Origin: Protea cynaroides
Lineage: Eukaryota > Streptophyta > Magnoliopsida > Proteales > Proteaceae
DNA length: 64,000 bases
Direction: 5' to 3'
Assembly: GCA_028583415.1 (NCBI GenBank)
Contig: CM053269.1
Span: 47,153,888 to 47,217,887 of the forward strand
Of this stretch, positions 59,029-64,000 are shown piece by piece; within the stretch, counting starts at the first letter, position 1; every line of letters begins with the position of its first letter. Below the pieces are notes generated by a model that did no database searches, was not told the DNA's origin, and saw only the letters and a program-made list of their open reading frames with translations. Made by a program: the position numbers and the translations under genes.

Positions 59029-59373
59029 GCAAACCCTATTCCTCCCAGGCCCCCTACCCCATGATTTACTTTCACTTTCTCTCTCTTGACGATTTATATA
59101 ACAGGGTAACTGTCCGGTTTGTGGACTGTACCCTGTAGCACTATTTTATCTGATACTCATTTTCTTATTTAATGAAAGTTTTTCATGTTTCACCTAACTA
59201 GTGTATGTCACATGTTAAGTTTCATATTTAGTACAGTATATTATGCTCTTTCTTAGTCCGTCTCAGGTATCAAACAATGCTTAGGGTGTGTCTGTATTAA
59301 GATTTTTAAATTTTCCTAACTCAGTTCATCGACTTAGTTAAATGCAATATGGTCTGTTGGACAGAGCCCGAGG
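59029..59373. other. Short internal region next to the chromovirus primer site
   Basis: AT-rich. On the plus strand it would be the 3' UTR of the antisense gene; on the minus strand it is the first sequence after the primer site. No coding feature. Confidence 0.45.
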
Positions 59374-59385
59374 GCTCTGATACCA
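59374..59385 (-). other. Primer binding site (initiator tRNA-Met), minus strand
   Basis: GCTCTGATACCA on the plus strand is TGGTATCAGAGC on the minus strand, 3 nt beyond the LTR end at 59389. It shows that this LTR served as a 5' LTR for sequence lying to its left. Confidence 0.85.
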
Positions 59386-59388
59386 AGT

Positions 59389-61629
59389 TGTCACACCCCA
59401 ATTCTGATCCAACCAGAATGGTGTGAGTGAACCGTCACTGAACCAACGGCACCAGGATCTCGAATAGGCCGTGTCCACTCATACAAACCATTGCACATAA
59501 CCACAATCAGAATATAAATAATACAGTGAAAGTCTTTAAATAAATGAACTGATAATCTATTGATAAATTTAAATAAAATATCCAATTATTCAAATTCAAA
59601 CATAAAATATAATATCCTTACACCCACTTAATCCAACTGAAAATAATTAAAATAAATAAAAATCCAATCAAAGGTACACGCAGAAAGGGCACTCGCATGA
59701 AGCGTCATGCTCGTCCTCTCCTGCCTGCACATCCATAGTAGCAACGCCACCATATGCCAGAGCGTTCACGTAGTCGTCCACCGAGTAACCTGCATCAACA
59801 TCTAAAAATAATGTGTATACAAAGGGTGAGCTCACAACTTAGCTCAGTAAGACAATCAGACAGTTTCACAATATTATGCATGAGTAACAATCATTTTTAT
59901 GATGTGGTCTGGTTTAAGTTTGCAATCTGCTATAGAAAGGTTCGGTGTCCCCCGCACCTCTATACACGAGTGTGTGACAGAGCATGGATCACACCCCCAT
60001 CTGCCCACATGAACCCCTCATGGAATAGAGATAGAGCTAAGATACCCCCGTACCTCCCCTGATGCTCTACCCATACCAGTACCTAAGCCCCTACTGGCCA
60101 GGGCTCGTAAACTGGGCTCGCAACTAATCAATCCTATATGTCATCAATATATGCTCTATCCCAGCACAGCCGTCTACGACATAGAGATAGAGCTAAGGCA
60201 TTCCCACACCTCTCTTGATGCCTTATCCGCAATTAACCCACTAGGATAGATACATAACGCAGGTAGACCCTATCCCAACATAACTCCCTACGGCATAGAG
60301 ATAGAGCTAAGCTAGCGTCGACCTCGGAGACCACAATGCCACATAACCATGGGCAGGCCAGCATCAACATCGGAGACCACCGTACCACGACCTTCCCCTG
60401 ATGCCCCACCCGTACCAAGCATGTTAAGATAGAATACTACAAAAGGTGCTAGTGTGAGGAGCAATCCCAGGCCCATGCCCCACTCCACACACTAACGAAA
60501 AACAATCACATGCTTAACAATCACATCCTATCAATGCATGAACAATAATAATAATTGAAAGTAAAGGATGGCATGTGAATATGCACAAACATCACATCAT
60601 ATATATTCAGTGTTAATAACAAAGATTTACTGTCCATTAATTATTAGGTTTAGGTCAGATTCCCTTACCTGACGCTCGTTTGTTAGCTTGCTCCACGTCG
60701 CAAGATCCAAACGAAAAGTCACAAAGTCCTACATAATATTAGGGTTTCATTAGAATAATTTTCTTAGGGTTTCATGTTGGTCGGAAACCAATAAAGTCCA
60801 AAACCAGCCTTTCAGATCTGACCGGTCGCAACATACCGGTTGCAGCTCTGTGAGAAGACTAGCAACCGGTATGGTCGACCGGTATGTCTCCGGAAAACCA
60901 TACACTTGGTTTTTCGACTGTCGTCGATCGATCTCTATGGATTTCCAGGGTTTCTCCAATCCATTCTAAGTCTAATCTTTGAGTTAGAGTTATCCCCAAC
61001 TCATTCAAGTCTTATATCGATGAATATCATCTCGGAACCCGAATCTAAGGTTTGACGGCAACTTAGGGTTGTAAGGTCCAGTTTAGGGTTTTAGATCAAT
61101 ACCTACTTTGCATGGTATTGATCCACCCCTATAACTATCATAGGGTAAAAATAATGATTAAAACACTTACCGTTGACTGGCGTAACGTGAGCGTCGTCGA
61201 ACGGTAATGACGGCACCTTCTGCTTCTTCCTAGCTTCCTCTCCTTTCCAACCTCCTTCTTCTCTCTAGGGTTTGTGAGAGACAATGGAAAGGATTTGAGG
61301 AGGTTTAAGGGTGTATTTATAGGCTAGAATTAGGGTTTTGTAACCCTATTAGGATTAGGATGGTCTTAGGATTTGAAATCAGGAAAGTGGGACCCACAGA
61401 GATCCAATTCCGGATCTCCGTAGTCAGTTGCGCAGAGCTGACCGGTCGACTGGTACCAAGACCGGTACCATCGACCGATCAACATAAAATGATGATTATT
61501 TGACCGTTTTTTATCCGATTTCGTACCTGTTTGTCATCCGCTCGTCCCGTCTGGCCCGGTGATGATCGAAAGACCTGCTACGACACCAAACCAAGGTTTA
61601 GACCGGGTTTACGAAGTGCGGGTCTTACA
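59389..61629 (-). repeat. Tekay/Del-like chromovirus LTR (2.2 kb), minus strand
   Basis: Minus-strand ends are TGTAAGACCC (61629) and GGTGTGACA (59389). A polypurine tract (AAGGGTGGGGGAGT on the minus strand) sits just outside at about 61632-61645 and a primer site just outside the other end, so the LTR is flanked like both a 3' and a 5' LTR. TATAAATA lies on the minus strand at about 61313-61320. Related to the solo LTR at 38796. Confidence 0.9.
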
Positions 61630-61695
61630 ACTCCCCCACCCTTAAAAAAAATTTCATCCCGAGATTTGCATGTAGATCTCACAACTCCCCCACTC

Positions 61696-63523
61696 TTAAA
61701 AGAAATTTCGGCCTTGAAATTTGAACATACCTTGATCGTCGAAAAGGTTAGGGTACTCCTTCCTCATCGCGCTCTCCTCTTCCCAAGTAATTTCTTCGAC
61801 ATTTTGACTTCTCCAATGCACCTTCACATACTGGATATCCTTGGTTCGAAGTTGTTGTACCTTTCGGCTTGAGAGCATCACAGGAACCACTTCGAATGTT
61901 AAGTCTTCAGTCAAGTCTAGGGGGTCTGCTGTCAAGATGTGCGATGAGTCTCTGACATATTTCTTCAACAATGATACATGGAACACATCATGAACACTTG
62001 ACATAGATGGTGATAGAGCCAATTGATATGCTACATTCCTCCGTCTAGCCAATATCTCGTATGGTCCCACATACCTGGGGCATAGCTTTCCCTTCTTACC
62101 AAATCGTTTCAGACCTCGCACCGGTGATATCTTCAAGAATACTTTGTCACCCACTGCAAACTCCAGATCTCAACGTCGATTATCCGCATAGTGCTTCTGT
62201 CGAACTTGAGCTGTCTTTACTCTCTCTTTGATCTGATCAATCACTCGACAAGTTTCTTCAACAAACTCCGGTCCTACAATTATTCTTTCTCCCACCTCGT
62301 TCCATAACAGAGGTGTACGACACTTCCTCCCATAGAGTGCTTCATATGGGGCCATCTGAATTGTAGCCTGATAGCTGTTGTTGTAAGCGAACTCGATAAG
62401 TGATAGTTTCTCATCCCAAGCTCCTTTGAAGTCTAATGCACAAGCTCGGAGCATATCTTCTAGAATTTGAATAGTTCGTTCTGATTGTCCGTCCGTCTGG
62501 GGGTGAAAAGTTGTACTGAACTTCAACTTTGTTCCCATAGCTTTCTGTAATCCTTCCCAGAACTTTGATGTAAAATGGGGATCTCTGTCAGATACTATAC
62601 TCTCTGGGACGCCATGAAGTTTGACTATATTATCAACATATAACTTGGCCAATTTCTCCATGGTATACAGAGGTAAGACCGCAATAAATCGAGCTGTCTT
62701 GGTGAGTCGGTCGACTATAACCCAAACTGCATCCACTGACCTTGGTGTCAAAGGTAGGCCAGTGACGAAATCCATAGTGATACAATCCCACTTCCATGCA
62801 GGTTCCAGTAATGGCTGTAGTAAACATGCGGGTCTCGACCTTTCTGCTTTAACTTGTTGACAATTCAGACATTGGAACACGAAACGAGCTATATCTGCTT
62901 TCATACCCCTCCACCAATAAAGTCTTCTTAAATCATGGTACATTTTGGTACTTCTTGGATGTACCGAATATGGAGTGTAATGAGCTTCAGTCATAACTCG
63001 ATCTCTAATATTGCAGTCTTCACTCTCAGGTATGCATAACCATCCACGATACCTCAGTACCTTGTCTGAATCCAAGGTAAAGTCAGGATTGCTCGTATCC
63101 TTCTCTAGGTCTTCTTGAACTGTCTTGAGATGTGGATCCTGTAGGATTGCTATTTTGACTTCATCAACTAGATCCGGTGAGATCTTTAAAGCGGCGAACA
63201 TCATGGTGAACTTATGAATTAAGCCTTGCTCAATTGGATCTTCTACAGTCTCTGAACTTGAGGCTGCAGCACACAATGCAGCATTTGTACTTGGCCCGGC
63301 CTCAGGTTTCGATGCCCATTTTCTGCTTAAGGCGTCAGCCACAACATTTGCTTTGCCCGGATGATACTGGATGTCACAATCATAATCTTTCAACAATTCC
63401 AGCCATCTCCTCTGTCTCATATTCAGATCCTTCTGAGTGGAAAGATAAGTTAAGCTCTTGTGATCGGACTTAATCTGAAACTTCTCACCATACAAGTAGT
63501 GTCTCCAAGTCTTGATTGCATGT
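61696..63523 (-). pseudogene. Chromovirus pol (RNase H end, integrase, chromodomain), truncated
   Basis: Reading down from 63523: RNase H end (IKTWRHYLYGEKFQI, DHKSLTYL, NVVADALSRK), integrase zinc finger region (H...CLNCQQVKAE), catalytic core with DFVTGLP, SDRDPHFTSKFW and the E in QSERTIQILEDMLR, all three acidic residues kept, then GPYEILARR and a chromodomain-like end QYVKVHWRSQNVEEITWEEE. One in-frame TGA at 62170-62172 replaces an expected Arg in the RR-DLEF stretch. Upstream parts (gag to RT) are lost where the LTR at 63524 begins. Chromodomain elements target heterochromatin (family knowledge). Confidence 0.9.
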
Positions 63524-64000
63524 TGTAGGGACGATTGGTTTTTTGTGATTTTTGCATGAGATGATAAAAATGATGAAAATGGAATGGAGTCGCCACCTAG
63601 ATAAGGTCTAGGACCTATATACGATTTCTCATATGAGAAATACTAATGACTCACGTAGGGATTAAGACTTAATGGTCAAACCAAAGAAATAGTGGGTAAG
63701 TGTCATGTTACAATTTGGGAAGGTGTTAGGCACCCAAATTGCCTAATCCGAAGATTAGTCTCCATATACTATCATTTTCTATCCTAATTTAAATTACAGG
63801 CAATGGCTAAACAAATTTTAATAGGCACCAAACCTAGGTTCTAGATGTATTTAAATCTAGGAGCAAGCCATCAATATAACAATAGAAAAAAATTAAAATG
63901 TGATATGGATCATAAATAAAATGATTGGATGACGGACCAATCAGCCAATTTCGGATGACAAGTGTACTACTCAACATGCTGACAGACAAAAATCAATTTT
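63524..64000 (-). mobile_element. End of an Ogre-like LTR inserted in the chromovirus pol
   Basis: The minus-strand LTR end CCCTACA abuts the interrupted RNase H codons. The motifs GTCGCCACC, AGGTCTAGGACCT, GGGTAAGTGTCATGTTAC and GTTAGGCACCCAAA match the reverse complement of 52080-52260. The element continues beyond the window, so its target duplication cannot be tested. Confidence 0.75.

Overview
The window is plant nuclear DNA. It holds a CC-NBS-LRR immune receptor gene with a GT-AG intron, a PR-1 defence protein gene, and several layers of plant LTR retrotransposons (Ty1/copia and Ty3/gypsy), LINEs and a Mutator-like DNA transposon, with long AT-rich and microsatellite stretches. Nothing in it is bacterial or viral in layout. 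The protein style points to a dicot or early-diverging eudicot; I cannot name the species.

Layout. 1-2.9 kb: minus-strand copia relic carrying a short insert, and an LTR scrap. 2.9-7.4 kb: NLR gene with one intron, broken by a single-base frameshift in the LRR. 7.4-10.8 kb: LINE tail and copia tail, both on the minus strand. 10.8-16.7 kb: Ty3/gypsy element with two LTRs, killed by point mutations. 16.7-21.2 kb: 5'-truncated SIRE-like copia element with a 2.1-kb 3' LTR. 21.2-28.3 kb: two 5'-truncated LINEs, one abutting a tRNA-Pro-like sequence, a partial second copy of the SIRE-like LTR, and tandem and dispersed repeats. 28.3-28.8 kb: intact PR-1 gene on the minus strand. 29.0-36.1 kb: complete copia element with two LTRs and a 5-bp target duplication (TTGAC), inserted about 210 bp upstream of the PR-1 start codon. 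37.2-45.5 kb: MULE with about 660-bp terminal inverted repeats, a transposase remnant on the minus strand and a convergent small GRF-zinc-finger/membrane protein gene, plus a nested solo LTR. 46.2-46.9 kb: Tat-type gypsy LTR and primer site. 46.9-56.4 kb: Ogre-like element with a 5.4-kb LTR full of tandem repeats, a tRNA-Arg-type primer site and a repeat-rich leader. 56.5-63.5 kb: minus-strand chromovirus (Tekay/Del-like) pieces around a 2.2-kb LTR, including an antisense spliced gene that encodes a putative plant transposon protein. 63.5-64 kb: end of another Ogre-like LTR that interrupts the chromovirus pol.

Only the PR-1 gene and the small GRF gene look fully open. The NLR needs one base to be restored in a T run. 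Everything else is mobile-element sequence in various states of decay. The most interesting signals are duplicated, covarying hairpins in the copia leader, a W-box created at the copia insertion junction upstream of PR-1, the GRF gene convergent with the MULE transposase, and palindromic arrays that sit at the same two places in two LTR copies but differ in sequence.
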